DNA of 64,000 nt. Origin: Cryptomeria japonica. Lineage: Eukaryota; Streptophyta; Pinopsida; Cupressales; Cupressaceae. Positions within the stretch are counted from its first letter, which is position 1, and each line of letters opens with the position of its first letter. The position numbers and the translations under genes were made by a program. This document shows, in pieces, positions 10,646 to 21,575 of the stretch. Under the pieces are notes generated by a model. That model searched no databases, had not been told where the DNA came from, and saw only the letters and a list, made by a program, of their open reading frames with translations. The DNA lies in assembly GCF_030272615.1 (NCBI RefSeq), contig NC_081408.1, positions 611,451,673-611,515,672 on the forward strand, in the 5' to 3' direction.

Positions 10646-11520
10646 CTAATTTTCCTCTCCTAGAAAGGGAGGAAGAAAATAAGCAAGGGCAAGATGTGGA
10701 ACCGATATTATAACATTCAAACATTCAACCATTCAAGCATTCAAGCATTCCTTCAAGCAATTGAGTATTCTAAGTCTCCATTCAAGGCTAGGTGTTGCAT
10801 TCAAAGACAAGGATTCAACCATTGAAGAGGAGATCACTTACAACATATAACATACAACATTCATTACACCTTCGCATGTAAGAATACAAACATTCTTACA
10901 ACAAGGTATCAGTACTTGTTTACATTACAAACATTAACATTTATAGCATTCTCATTTCTTGGTTAATTCCAAAACTAGGGTTTGACCTAAAGGTAAACCC
11001 CTAATCCCTAACCCCCCAATCATCCTCTCTTTTCTGTGTGTAGGTTGCAGGTACGCGACTGTAATTGAAGATCTGGAATCCTTGTGCAGAGATGAACAGA
11101 TCCCCCTTCGTTTCACAGATTTTTCTGAGGACCGTGTGCACTCTGGGCACCATTGTCCCATCAACTTTCACTCAAATTTGCAAGACAGCATCATCTCAAC
11201 ATTTTACTACTAATTTGAGGTCCGTAGCTTCATCCCATATCCCTATCTCAGTTTATAAGCGAATCTTTCTTACTTGACATGCATTCTTAGTTCAATCATT
11301 CTATCTACATTCTTTACAAAAGAGGGTATCCTTGATGTCTTAACCCTTGAAACTCATTTAGAATCCAGTCTTGCATTGTGTGGGATTGGATCTTGTGGGT
11401 TTCAACCCCTCTTTTGAATGTAAAGTCTCTCCTAAGTGAAAACCGTCAACCCTAGTGACCTCCCTTCTCTCTCCATGGAGTGGGGGAACAACTAGGGTTC
11501 GATTTTTCTGCTTTACATTT

Positions 11521-11539
11521 TGGTGAACCCAACGTGAAC
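11521..11539 (+). promoter_or_regulatory. primer-binding site of the nested element
   Basis: TGGTGAACCCAACGTGAAC, starting three bases after the CA end of the 5' LTR. Position and TGG start are as expected for a tRNA 3' end complement. I cannot say with confidence which tRNA it fits. Confidence 0.65.
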
Positions 11540-12702
11540 ATCCTAATTCTGATTATTCATGGTTAGATCTGAAAAATTTTCTTCCTTAATTACATTTCCA
11601 TGTTTGATCTTTTGCAAATTTTAGAGGTTGATTGCATAAAAACCCTAAAATTTCCTTTTTAGTAATTGAGCTTGTGAAATGTTTAATTGTTAATGCTTGT
11701 TTCAGATCTACCCTTCTATTGCAAATTGTCAAATCATATTTGTACTTTAATTTTGAAAATTAAGTGGTTAAGTGTCAAAACAATAATTTTTAAAACCCTC
11801 TTGATTCAACCTTTGACCAATGATTTCACTGATCAAAACACCTCTAAATCAGCTGTAACTTTGGATTCCGCAACAAAATCAAAATATCTCTCATCCCTGA
11901 AAATTTTGAAAAAAGTTGCGAGGACCGTGTGCACCCCGAGCGCCATTGTCCCCGACATTTTTTCCAAAATTTCGGGAGCTAGATCTTACTGTATTTTTCT
12001 GCTAAAATCCAGAATTTTGGCTGATTTTATCAATTCTAACAGTTTCAAAATTAAAGTCAAAGTTGGTCTAGTGATTGCTTGGATTAAGGCTTATAATCAT
12101 TCAAAAATTGTTGAAATTAAAATTCATATCAAAATTGTGTTTCTTACAGTCCTAAATCTGAAAAGTGTGTTGGCATTCATTCAAAATTTCAGTGCTTTAT
12201 TCAAATTTTTGTAGTTTGTGACTTTTGAAATTAAGTGTTTAACTGCAACAACCTTGATTTCCACTTTCAAAATTTGAATTTTGCATGAAATTGAGTCAAC
12301 TTTTAAATTTCAAAGCTTGCATTGCTTTCAGTATTCCCTCTAAAATCATAAACTTCAAAATTTCAGTTTCCCTCTCTTTTTCAAAATTCAAATTCTGCAT
12401 TTTTCAAAAATCTTGGTAGGGTTCAATTTTGAGATTGCAACTTTATTTTGGCCTATTTGCAAATCGTAAAATCATTCAATTTTTTCAGATTAGCTTTAAA
12501 ATCATCGTAACTTTCATCCCTGAAAATTTCAAAAAAAGTTGCAAGGACCGTGTGCACTCCGTTCGCCACGGTCCCTGACATTTTTTTCGAAATTTCGGGA
12601 GATTGTCCTGATTGTATTTAACAGCTTAAATCTAGGAGATTGGCTGATTTTATTGAAATTTACTACCTCTAAAATTCAAAATCTTCTCTCTCCCTTTAGT
12701 GC

Positions 12703-13632
12703 ATGAGTTTTACAACAATAAGCCCTACTTACACTATTCCCGTTAGACGAAGCCTTAGAATTAAGTCCTTCCAAGGTTTAATTACGGAGGAGATGGAACA
12801 TAATTTGAATGGCCTTTTTAATGAGGACATGGGTAATTCCTCTAATCCTCTTAATGATGAAGAAGCTCTCCATGAGGTTTCTGTAGAACAACTTTCGAAA
12901 TTGGATAACCAATTTGATGATTTTCGACAATGGATGTCTCAAGAATACCCTGATAGTGAAGCTCTTTCATTAATTGAGGGTCTAAAATGTATGGTTCAAA
13001 GTGATAAGAATGGAATTGATATTTTGTGTAGTATTGCACACATTGTGGATTCAAATGTGATGCCTATGAAGAGTTCTGCCGAAACTTTAGGTTATACACA
13101 ACCTCCTACTCAAGTTAATCATTCTATTCCTTTGACAACTTCTATTGCTAGTATACCTACTTTTACATCAAACATAATGACTACTTCAATACAAGACATT
13201 CCACCTATGATCACCAGTCATGGGGGCAATCCTTCTTTTTCAATCAACCCTCTTCCTTCATTCAATCCAACTTCTTCATTCATTCCTTCAATGAGTGTTC
13301 CTATTTCATCTCCACAAATAAACACAACACAAGGGGGCAATTCATTTAACCATTCCATTCCTCCTTGTAGTGTTCCTCCTTTCCAATCATCTCCTATGAC
13401 TAACTATCATAGTGTCCCACCACCTTACTCTCAATCAATACCTTCTTTCAATAACATAATACCTCCATCACAATCTAACACGTCTAATATGAACTCTTCG
13501 ACTGAAGCAACCATTAACAATCTTGCACAAACTGTCTCTTCTTTACAACAACAAATTGCCTCTATGAATCAATCTAAGTCTAGTGTGTCCACATTTAATG
13601 TTGCGAGCCCAATTTCTCTTGACATTGTTTGA
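12703..13632 (+). CDS. gag: gag N-terminal part (nested element)
   Basis: 309 codons from an ATG at 12,703. The first half is acidic and charged (EEMEHNLNGL; LSKLDNQFDDFRQW). The second half is a long low-complexity region rich in Ser, Pro, Asn, Thr and Gln, followed by a short helical segment (NNLAQTVSSLQQQIASMNQS) that could form a coiled coil. No catalytic motif. It ends in TGA at 13,630, and the core gag domain continues in the -1 frame from 13,629, which has no ATG near its start. I therefore read it as the first part of one gag protein separated by a one-base shift. No good slippery heptamer is visible, so an indel is more likely than programmed frameshifting. Confidence 0.75.
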   Translation: MSFTTISPTYTIPVRRSLRIKSFQGLITEEMEHNLNGLFNEDMGNSSNPLNDEEALHEVSVEQLSKLDNQFDDFRQWMSQEYPDSEALSLIEGLKCMVQSDKNGIDILCSIAHIVDSNVMPMKSSAETLGYTQPPTQVNHSIPLTTSIASIPTFTSNIMTTSIQDIPPMITSHGGNPSFSINPLPSFNPTSSFIPSMSVPISSPQINTTQGGNSFNHSIPPCSVPPFQSSPMTNYHSVPPPYSQSIPSFNNIIPPSQSNTSNMNSSTEATINNLAQTVSSLQQQIASMNQSKSSVSTFNVASPISLDIV

Positions 13633-16133
13633 GCTATCCCCCTAAACATGTTGAAATCCTGCAATTGAAGCTTTATAATGGTAAGGGTGATCCTCTAACA
13701 CATGTTAAGACCTTTCAAACAATATGTACCGATTTTTCTTATGACCAAAGGTTGCTTGCAAAACTGTTTACTAGAACATTAAGAGATAAAGCCCTACAAT
13801 GGTATTGCTCGTTGCCTTCCTATTCTATTACTTCTTTCCAACAACTTGCAAATGCTTTTATTCAACAATTTCAAAACAATATAAGTCCTAAAGTTACTTT
13901 GATTGATTTAATGCATTGTAAACAAGGTGTTAAAGAAAAAGTGACTAATTTCATTGGTAGATATAAGCATTTGTATGCTCAAATTTCTTTTCTAGTACCT
14001 GACAATGATATTCAAAGAATCTTTATTTCTAATTTACAAAAGGATATTAGAGAAAAACTTTTGTTTTCTGAGTTTACTTCTTTCCAACAGTTGTGCGCAA
14101 CTCTTCACAATTATCAACTGACTGTGAGTCAAATGGAACAAGCAAATCCTATGGCTTCGAGTGATAAGGGTGATAGTAGTCAACAACCATTTGGGAAGTT
14201 TAAACCGAACAGAGAGTCCATTAAGTTCAATGAAAAAATCATCAACAACAATGTGAATGCAGCATCAGGTGTGCCTCCTATTTCTAAGTTTTTCAAGAAA
14301 GAAAGAAAGTTTACTCCTTTGAATGAATCATTGCATAGTATTATGAATAAGTTATTGGAACAAAATGTGCTTACTCTCCCTCCTATAAGGCAAATAGATC
14401 CTGCAAAGATTAATTCACCCTATTTTGATAACAAATCTTTTTGTCAATTTCATCGTCAACCTGGGCATGATACCGAAAAATGTTTTGCTTTAAAGGGTAA
14501 AATTCAAGATTTGATTGATAATAATACTATCTTTGTTTCTGGTGTGAATGATAAAGGCAACACATCTGTAGCTCCTCCTAACCAAAATCTTAAGATTTTT
14601 ACTGATCCATTACCTTCTCATACCTCTAATGTGATTGAGACTAATGATTCCTCTTTCTCACCTGATAGTCTTGTGTCTATGACTCCGAATGTGATTAACT
14701 TTGTGGAACAACAGAAAATCGCTGAAGAACCTTCCATCACATTTGATTCTAGTGAAACTATCAGGGCACCTGATGGTCCTTTATATATAGTTGCAAAAGT
14801 CAAGAATACACCTTGCCATGGAGTGCTTATTGATCCTTCTTGTATGGTTAATGTCATTACTAAAGAATTTCTTTTTACTTTGCAATTGAATCAAGTGATC
14901 TATGATGAAACAAATGTGGTTGTGAAATTGTTTGATGCATTTTCTTCTCCTGCAATTGGTTCTATTACATTACCTATTGAGGTTCATAACAAATCCCTTG
15001 ATGTGGACTTTGCTATTATTCCATCGTCCGAACAATTTCGTGTGAAGCTAGGCTATCCTTGGCTATCTTCCATGAAAGCTATTGCTTCTTCTATTCATAA
15101 GTGTTTGAAATTTCCCCATAATGGTGAAGTTGTTACTGTCAATCATAGTCTCTTTAAACCAGCTGAAAGAACTTCTAGTGTTCCTATTGATTATTTTTGG
15201 CCTAAACAATTTCAATCTCTTCCACCACAAAGTGATCATCTTTTCAAATCTTGTCAAAAGTGGAAAAAAGATATGATCCTATCTCTAAGTGAACCTAGAA
15301 CACCCAAACTTGATATTCCTATCGTTCTTGAGAAGGAAGTTCTTCTTTTGAAAGATAAAACTAATGTCTTTCCTCAAGAAGATTCCCAACCCATCCCTAT
15401 GAATGTGACTATGCCTATGTCTAATAAACTTCCTAAAAGTAGACCTATACCTCCTCGTCATGATGGACTTGGTCTCCTTCCTAATCCAAATATTCCTCCC
15501 TTGTATGGAGCAGTTCCTCCTCCTTCCTCTTATGGAGAGAAGAGACCTTCCTCTTCTCCTATTATTCAGCCTAAGAGACCACAACCTAAACACCCAAGTG
15601 ATAAGGTTGAGAACATTCCTCCTCCTCACTCTTCTCAACTTCCTACTAAGACTAGACGAAATCATTCTGCATGTGAACGCCGACGAAAGTGTCGTCTTAG
15701 AGCTCAGACAGCTGCTTCTCAAACCTTGCAATCCCCAAAAACACCTTTAGCTAGTATTATTCCATTTTCTCCTCAGCCGAAAATTGAGCCAAAATCTCCT
15801 AAACATAAGATGCATGATGGTCTTGATCCTGTGCGAGTTAAAGATCCTATTTTTATAAATCTTGATGATGATATAGATGAAAATGTTACTCCTCTTTCTT
15901 ATGATAGTGAATATGAATATGTTGATGTTGATAACCATTTATCTAACGAATTTTCTAAAGCACTTATCCTAGCTCCTAGACAAGCACAACGTGGCTTGGA
16001 ACATGAACATAGCCCTTGTTTGGATCTTGTGATAGCTCCATCTGCTATGTTGGATGTTCTTCCTCTAACGTGTTTCCTGCCTTCCCGAAATATTGATCAG
16101 CAAGATCGGGGGGTGGATGACGTGCTAGACTAG
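13629..16133 (+). CDS. gag-pro: gag core plus retropepsin-like domain (nested element)
   Basis: 834-codon open frame, the least damaged coding stretch in the window. Residues about 10-190 are a gypsy retrotransposon gag domain: YNGKGDPLTHVKTF, then ALQWYCSLPSYSITSFQQL, then KEKVTNFIGRYKHLY. A zinc-knuckle variant CQFHRQPGHDTEKC lies near residues 277-290, with His in place of the second Cys, as in Tat/Athila-like gags. A retropepsin-like domain follows near residues 390-500, but its active site reads LIDPSCMVN instead of D-T/S-G, so proteolysis is doubtful. The C-terminal third is proline-rich, then strongly basic (CERRRKCRLRAQ), then acidic. The frame stops before any RT. Confidence 0.85.
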   Translation: MSYPPKHVEILQLKLYNGKGDPLTHVKTFQTICTDFSYDQRLLAKLFTRTLRDKALQWYCSLPSYSITSFQQLANAFIQQFQNNISPKVTLIDLMHCKQGVKEKVTNFIGRYKHLYAQISFLVPDNDIQRIFISNLQKDIREKLLFSEFTSFQQLCATLHNYQLTVSQMEQANPMASSDKGDSSQQPFGKFKPNRESIKFNEKIINNNVNAASGVPPISKFFKKERKFTPLNESLHSIMNKLLEQNVLTLPPIRQIDPAKINSPYFDNKSFCQFHRQPGHDTEKCFALKGKIQDLIDNNTIFVSGVNDKGNTSVAPPNQNLKIFTDPLPSHTSNVIETNDSSFSPDSLVSMTPNVINFVEQQKIAEEPSITFDSSETIRAPDGPLYIVAKVKNTPCHGVLIDPSCMVNVITKEFLFTLQLNQVIYDETNVVVKLFDAFSSPAIGSITLPIEVHNKSLDVDFAIIPSSEQFRVKLGYPWLSSMKAIASSIHKCLKFPHNGEVVTVNHSLFKPAERTSSVPIDYFWPKQFQSLPPQSDHLFKSCQKWKKDMILSLSEPRTPKLDIPIVLEKEVLLLKDKTNVFPQEDSQPIPMNVTMPMSNKLPKSRPIPPRHDGLGLLPNPNIPPLYGAVPPPSSYGEKRPSSSPIIQPKRPQPKHPSDKVENIPPPHSSQLPTKTRRNHSACERRRKCRLRAQTAASQTLQSPKTPLASIIPFSPQPKIEPKSPKHKMHDGLDPVRVKDPIFINLDDDIDENVTPLSYDSEYEYVDVDNHLSNEFSKALILAPRQAQRGLEHEHSPCLDLVIAPSAMLDVLPLTCFLPSRNIDQQDRGVDDVLD

Positions 16134-16877
16134 TTTCATTAGCATAGAAGACTCTCTCCTCCTCTCTTTTGTTACTTCTTCTATGTGTTACTCTCATTCT
16201 TCTATTTGTTGTCCTTAGTGTTGTCTACTTGAGGACGATGCAAAGCATTGAGATCTCTTTTGGTCTCTCTCATGTTGACTCAAAAGACACATGTGTTCCC
16301 TTCTTCTAGGTGACCTTCCTTGATTGGGGAATGAAGAAAAATTATGCATACATACATATGATATACATGAATTATCATACAGCATACTGACCCCGAGGAA
16401 AGCGAAGTCACCTCATGCTTTGTGTTTTGTGTCTATTATCCTTGGGTTTATCTCACACTTGGGGGCTAAATCCTTGTGATCACGTGCTCCTTTCCCTTCT
16501 CATTTCTTATGTGTCACTACCTTAAAGCAATCACCCCCGATGAGGCGTGTGCTATCACTTTAACGTAGGGGGGCATACACCCCGTTCATATCTCTTCAAG
16601 ATACTTGAAAATTTCTTGGTGAATTTAGCTTTGCATTAAAAATTTTTGGTATTTTTCTTGCATAACTCATAGTGAGGGAACCTTACTACTGACAGTCATG
16701 GTTCTCCCTCAAAATCTTCCCTTTTACTTTGTCAATCGAAGTTGTAAGATCCTTAGTCCACTGGGGGCTTGGTGTATCTTGCCTCCTTGACGTGGTGAAA
16801 GTTTTTCAATGTTGTTTCCTTGTACTTTACCGAAAGTATGGGCGTACGCTTATACTCTCGCTAAAGTGGGGGCTAAA
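16134..16877 (+). other. 3' non-coding region and polypurine tracts of nested element
   Basis: No coding signal. Three GGGGGCT tracts occur: near 16,460 (TTGGGGGCTAAA), near 16,756 (CTGGGGGCTTGG) and at 16,867-16,877 (GTGGGGGCTAAA). The last abuts the 3' LTR start TGTAGTGTCC at 16,878 and is the likely plus-strand primer. Confidence 0.7.
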
Positions 16878-18132
16878 TGTAGTGTCCTCAATTTGTGACA
16901 CTTGCAATTTCGACTGCATTTGGGTCTTCACGATGGCGGCGCGACGTTGAACCTGAATGGAGACCCCGAAACCTACTTGTGACATCAAAAACTACATATT
17001 TCTGCACCTTGGCCCGATCCTTCCTTGCACCCTGCTGTCCCTGGAGGTGGGACCATGGTGCCCAGTGCCCTGGTCCTTCAGGACCATGGCACCTAGCGCC
17101 CTGGTCCCCCAGGACCGTGGCACCCAGCGCCCTGGTCCTTGGCCCTATTTTGGGCCCAGTCTCTTGTTGGGCATCGGGTCTTTAAGTTTTCAATTCGGAA
17201 AATGATGCTTCTAGGTCGGCCTAAGGTCAGAAAAATCAGTCTCTCAACCCTAATTGACAAGTATATAAACTACTTTTCCTCTCCTAGAAAGGGAGGAAGC
17301 AAATAAGCAAGGGCAAGATGCAGAAGCGATATTCAAATATTCAAACATTCAAGCATTCAAGCATTCCTTCAAGCAATTGAGTATTCTAAGTCTCCATTCA
17401 AGGCTAGGTGTTGCATTCAAAGACAAGGATTCAACCATTGAAGAGGAGATCACTTACAACATATAACATACAACATTCATTACACCTTCACATGTAAGAA
17501 TACAAACATTCTTACAACAAGGTATCAGTACTTGTTTACATTACAAACATTTACATTTACAGCATTCTCATTTCTTGGTTAATTCCAAAACCGAGGTTTG
17601 ACCTAAAGGCAAACCCCTAATCCCTAACCCCCCAATCGTCCTCTCTTTTCTTTGTGTAGGTTGCAGGTACATGGCTGTAATTGAAGATTTGGAATCCTTT
17701 TGCAGAGATGAACAGATCCCCCTTCGTTTGGCAGATTTTTTGGAGGACCATGTGCACTCCGGGCGCCATCGTCCCATCAACTTTCACTCAAATTTGTAGG
17801 ACAGCATCATCTCGACATTTTCGGCTAATTTCAGGTCCGTAGCTTCATTCCATATCTCTATCTCTGTTTATAAGTGAATCTTTCTTACTTTACATGCATT
17901 CTTAGTTCAATCATTCTATCTACATTCTTTACAAAAGAGGGTATCCTTGATGTCTTTACCCTTGAAACTCATTTAGAATCCAATCTTGCATTGTGTGGGA
18001 TTGGATCTTGTGGGTTTCAACCCCTCTTTTGAATGAAAATTCTCTCCTAAGTGAAAACCGTCAACCCTAGTGACCTCCCTTCTCTCTCCATGGAGTGGGG
18101 GAACAACTAGGGTTCGATTTTTCTGCTTTACA
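16878..18132 (+). repeat. 3' LTR of the nested element
   Basis: 1,255 bp, TGTAGTGTCC to CTGCTTTACA, matching 10,254-11,517 throughout. It includes the triple GC-rich repeat and the TATA box. It retains CpGs that are TpG or CpA in the 5' LTR. Confidence 0.9.
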
Positions 18133-18137
18133 AGCAT

Positions 18138-18226
18138 TAAGTTGGTTAATAAGTTTTTGGTTTGAATTTATTAGACAATTGATTCACTTCCCCCCCCCCC
18201 CCTCTCAATTGTCTCCGGGACCTACA
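18138..18226 (+). repeat. 3' LTR of the copia element, end part
   Basis: Resumes at TAAGTTGGTTAATAAG directly after the target duplication AGCAT (18,133-18,137) and ends TCCGGGACCTACA like the 5' LTR. Contains the shorter poly-C run. Confidence 0.9.
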
Positions 18227-19129
18227 GAAAATATTGGCAAATCTTGGAAAATAATCATTGTATGCATTAGTTACTATTGCATTTCCTTTCATTTAAAAAT
18301 AATCTTCTATAAAAAGGTGAAGGCATGAAGGTTGAAATCATTAATGAGTTTAAGAGTTAGACTATACTTTATTTGGTTTCTACCATTAACTTAAAATAAT
18401 CTAATAGCCCTCTTTCTATTTTGTGAGATAAAATTTACAAACAATTTGTAATACTCATGCGACCAAAAATTTCTTTTAGACCATTGGTTTTCATTGAAGT
18501 GAACAACTCAAAAGCAATTTCGAACCCCATGAGCACTACAACTTGTAGATATATTTTACCTCATGGAATACAATGAAGGTCATTAGATTATATTTTAAAT
18601 CAATGGTAGAAACAAAAGATTGTTGATATAACCCTAAAGTAACTAATAATTATAATATATTATTGGTTAATTAATTTGAATTTCTACAATAAATTATAAA
18701 ATGTTGCCAAATCTGATCCAATCATGTATCAAATATTGTGGCAAAACTTTAAGTTAAAAAATTAATAAAATAAATTCTTTGGCAATTTAAATAACATTAA
18801 AATAAAAATTTGTAAAAATGTGGCAATTTGGGTTACCTTAAAAGTTGAAACTATTAGCCAAATTTGATTCCCAAATTTCAAAAAATAGCCAATTAGCGAA
18901 TATTAGCCACTAAAGTTTTCATTGGTAATGAGTTCATGTCCTCTATTAGCTATTACTAAAAAAAAATTTACATTTATTTTGGATTTTAATTATTTTGGAG
19001 AGGGAATTGAATTCACACTCATGCAAAAGCACCCCATTGTCTTTCAAAGTTATAAATCCAAGTAGGCAAAAAGGAGATTCTCAATCTATGATAAAGATAT
19101 TTTGGCCTTATGATAAAGATATTGTCAAA
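18227..19129. other. unassigned AT-rich region
   Basis: No recognisable gene or repeat. This is the original DNA to the right of the copia insertion and leads into the chromovirus relic. Confidence 0.4.
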
Positions 19130-20730
19130 TTTCAAGATCAAGATGGACCATGAAATCTTGAAATATTTCCTCAACTAAAAATATTTGAATGGGAAACAAC
19201 AAAAAATGGTAAACTAGAATTCAAGCATTTGATTTTGATCTCAAGTATGTGAAGGGAAAAATAAATGTTGTTGTTAATTCTTTATCTATGAGAGCAACCT
19301 TGAACTTAATGTCTGACATCTCCATAAATTGGAAGACTAATGTGACACATAATACACAAAGAATACATTAAATATTAGCATTCTAGAAGTGAAATAGAAG
19401 ATTAAAAGTACTTAATATCCAATTATCGCATGCTCTAAAGGACGAGATTATAGGAATCTAAGATTAAGACAAAATTTCTAAGGGTAATCCATTACTTTCT
19501 TTTTGTGAGCCACTAGTAGTATTTTAAAACTAATAAGAAAATCAAAGATAGGTGCACTTGGAAGGGACTCCAAGGTGACATCCTCTAATAGGTCAAGGAT
19601 TTTTTTATTTGCAAATGAAACAAAATAAAGTAGTCATTTCCAATAAGATTGTTTCATACCTTGCCAATTATTAAGAAAAATGGGTGAGTGCCTCGAGGAA
19701 TTTATTGTAGGACTCCTCAAGGTCCAAGTCAAGGATTGTATATACATGGTTGTGGAAAAACCCATTTATTATGTACACCTCGTTATCATTTCTTTGAATT
19801 AAAAGGCACCATAGGTTGCTAAAGTGTTCTTCTAGGAAGTGTTTATGCTTCATGGACAACCTAAGAGAATTATGAGTGACATAAATACTCAATCCTTGAG
19901 CATATAGAAAAGGCTCTTTTGTTTAGTGGGAACCAAATTCATGCACAACACTAACAATAACCTTGAAATGGATGAACAAATTAAGATAGTAAATAAATGG
20001 GTGAAATGCAATAAAAAACTATGCAATGGACTAGAAAAATGCATGGATAAAAGGGATCCCCTTGGGGAAGTACCACTATAATACAACTCATCATATTGTC
20101 ATTGAGTTGAACCCCTTCATGCTATTATATGGGTATGAAGATTAAAAATTCTGTTGACCCTGTTTATTTTGATAATAGGTTCCAAGGAGAAAGTGACTTG
20201 ATCCTACAAAGCTAATACATTTCGAAGTCACTCAAAAATAATCTCCGACAATGATAAAATCAATAAAAGTATGTGTGTTGATTGCCATCATATGGATGAA
20301 ACATTTGAAATAGGAGATTTGGTATTTTTTTCATTGTAGCCTTGCAAGCAGTCAATCGTAAAGGCAATCAAATATGAAAAACTCGGTCCTCACTTTTAAA
20401 GGCCATATAAGGTCTAAAAGTAAGTAGCTGAGGTAGCATATGAGTTGTAATTACTAGATAAAATTAAAATGCATAATGTGTTTTACATATTCTAATTGAA
20501 GAGGGCACTGGGAAAACATATTGAACCTTCCTCGAAGATACCTCCTCATTTTGGTGTCTAAGGCAATCATAAAGACCAAATTAAGGAAATTCAAGAGAAA
20601 AACCATAACCATGTACTTGATTAGATGGAATAATATTCTTACTAAGGATGCAACATGGAAAGGCCCACACTTTCTTTAATATACAAGCTTTTAATTGCTC
20701 GAGGGAAAGATAAATTTGTTAGGTTAGACT
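19130..20730 (+). pseudogene. decayed chromovirus (gypsy) RNase H - integrase - chromodomain
   Basis: Heavily mutated but ordered. The RNase H end reads QAFDFDLKYVKGKINVVVNSLS-like near 19,220-19,290. The integrase core has VFF-EVFMLHGQPKRIMSD near 19,825-19,880, EIVNKW-like near 19,985 and the YNTTHHIVIELNPFMLLYGYE end near 20,080-20,140. The GPY/F region reads GDLVFF then LGPHF-GPYK then EVAYEL and HNVFYIF near 20,310-20,490. A chromodomain-like tail (YLIRWNN then KDATW) is near 20,612-20,660. Chromodomains steer integration toward modified histones. Many stops and frameshifts. Confidence 0.82.
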
Positions 20731-21360
20731 TGTCATGTCCCCTTTTCATGCAACTCATGTCATGGATTGAAATGAATATTTATTGACTTTGAAACTTTCC
20801 TTGATATCAGTTTTCATGTAGATCCTTCCCCTTTATCTTCCAAGTGTTGGTCTAAGTCCCCTAAAGGTCAAAGTATGATAGCATAGTAAATCTCATGAGT
20901 TTGTGTAAGAAATTAGAGTGACAAAGTTAACCTTCCCCAAATGACTCCCTTCTCAATTTTACTTCTCTCTCTATGCCCATCAAGGTATTTAACCTTCCCC
21001 TGTCACACCTCTCAACCATTATTTTCTTTCACTCATCTCTTCATTGGTACTTTAGAGTTGTACATACCATCATCGATCCCTTTTGCCAACCCCTACCTTC
21101 AAACTGCATTCCTATCATTTTTTATTACCCCTCTCAACCTACCACCCTTGGTATTATGAATATCATTAATGGATAAAATATCAATGTTGCTTCACATGGG
21201 ATTCCAAATGGTATTGAAATTCATCTCAGTATACTTGAAATTGAATTACTTGGGTCCATCTAGTAGGACATGCTAAAAGGGAACCAACAAGAACAATTAT
21301 AATTGGCAAGCATATTTTTATTTTATTTTTAAATAAATCACTATTGGAATTCTAACATCC
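20731..21360 (+). repeat. possible 3' LTR of the decayed chromovirus
   Basis: TGTCATGTCC at 20,731 follows the chromodomain tail by about 60 bp, where the 3' LTR of a chromovirus should begin. I cannot find a second copy to prove it or to fix the right end. The rest of the interval has no other recognisable feature. Confidence 0.4.
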
Positions 21361-21401
21361 TCCCAAATTTGCACTGATGACCAAACCGTCGGACAAATAC
21401 C

Positions 21402-21575
21402 ATCCTCACTGGTGCATAGCTTCTAGAAGGCATTGGAATTCTGAAGCCAATCGACGAAACATCCAATGAGGATGTTGTATGTTCGATGACACTCTATTGT
21501 CGGACACTTGTTCTAATCCTTGTCGGTGCAAGTTCCTAGTAGGCATCGGAATTATGATGTCCATCCAACAAGGAT
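21402..21575. repeat. two hairpin-bounded tandem units
   Basis: Unit 1 is bounded by ATCCTCACTGG (21,402-21,412) and CCAATGAGGAT (21,463-21,473). Unit 2 is bounded by ATCCTTGTCGG (21,516-21,526) and CCAACAAGGAT (21,565-21,575). The loops share TTCTAGAAGGCATTGGAATT-like sequence. The surroundings (21,385-21,740) are studded with GTCGGAC, CATCGGA and GTCCGA words, unlike the AT-rich neighbourhood. This could be the subterminal repeat zone of a DNA transposon; no transposase or terminal repeat was found. Confidence 0.55.

Larger units (their letters stand above)
10254..11517 (+). repeat. 5' LTR of the nested element
   Basis: 1,264 bp. It carries three GC-rich tandem units around CCATGG (about 10,426-10,517) and a TATA box TATATAAA at 10,638-10,645, so U3 probably ends shortly after. 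It ends CTGCTTTACA. Compared with the 3' LTR it has lost several CpGs, for example near 10,312-10,330. Confidence 0.88.
10254..18132 (+). mobile_element. nested non-autonomous gypsy-type element (gag-protease only)
   Basis: Complete LTR element inserted in the 3' LTR of the copia. LTRs at 10,254-11,517 and 16,878-18,132 share TG/TA...TACA ends; the first LTR starts TATAG where the second has TGTAG. The target duplication AGCAT is perfect (10,249-10,253 and 18,133-18,137). The 5.36-kb interior encodes only a gag-protease reading frame; no RT, RNase H or integrase can be found on either strand. It must have relied on enzymes of a related autonomous gypsy. It is younger than its copia host by nesting. 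Confidence 0.92.
3264..18226 (+). mobile_element. Sirevirus-like Ty1/copia LTR retrotransposon, interrupted by nested element
   Basis: Plus-strand element with a 5' LTR at 3,264-4,311, a tRNA-Met-type primer site, gag-pol at about 4,368-8,933, a cluster of polypurine tracts, and a 3' LTR that begins at 9,288 and is split by another element at 10,254-18,132. Domain order gag, protease, integrase, RT, RNase H is diagnostic of copia. Flanks are CAAAA (3,259-3,263) and GAAAA (18,227-18,231), a likely 5-bp target duplication with one mismatch. Several TAG/TAA stops and a tandem duplication in integrase make it non-functional. Sirevirus assignment rests on the repeated polypurine tracts and repeated ACCGGT-type motifs in the LTR. 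Confidence 0.9.

Noticed and set aside
10952-11164. 70-codon minus-strand frame repeated at 17,568-17,780
   Set aside because: Both lie in the two LTRs of the nested element, antisense to it. Repetition is due to the LTR pair, and the composition is not protein-like.
15285-15938. Minus-strand frames inside the 834-codon gag-protease frame
   Set aside because: Shadow frames of the plus-strand gene, with skewed Arg/Ser/Ile composition.
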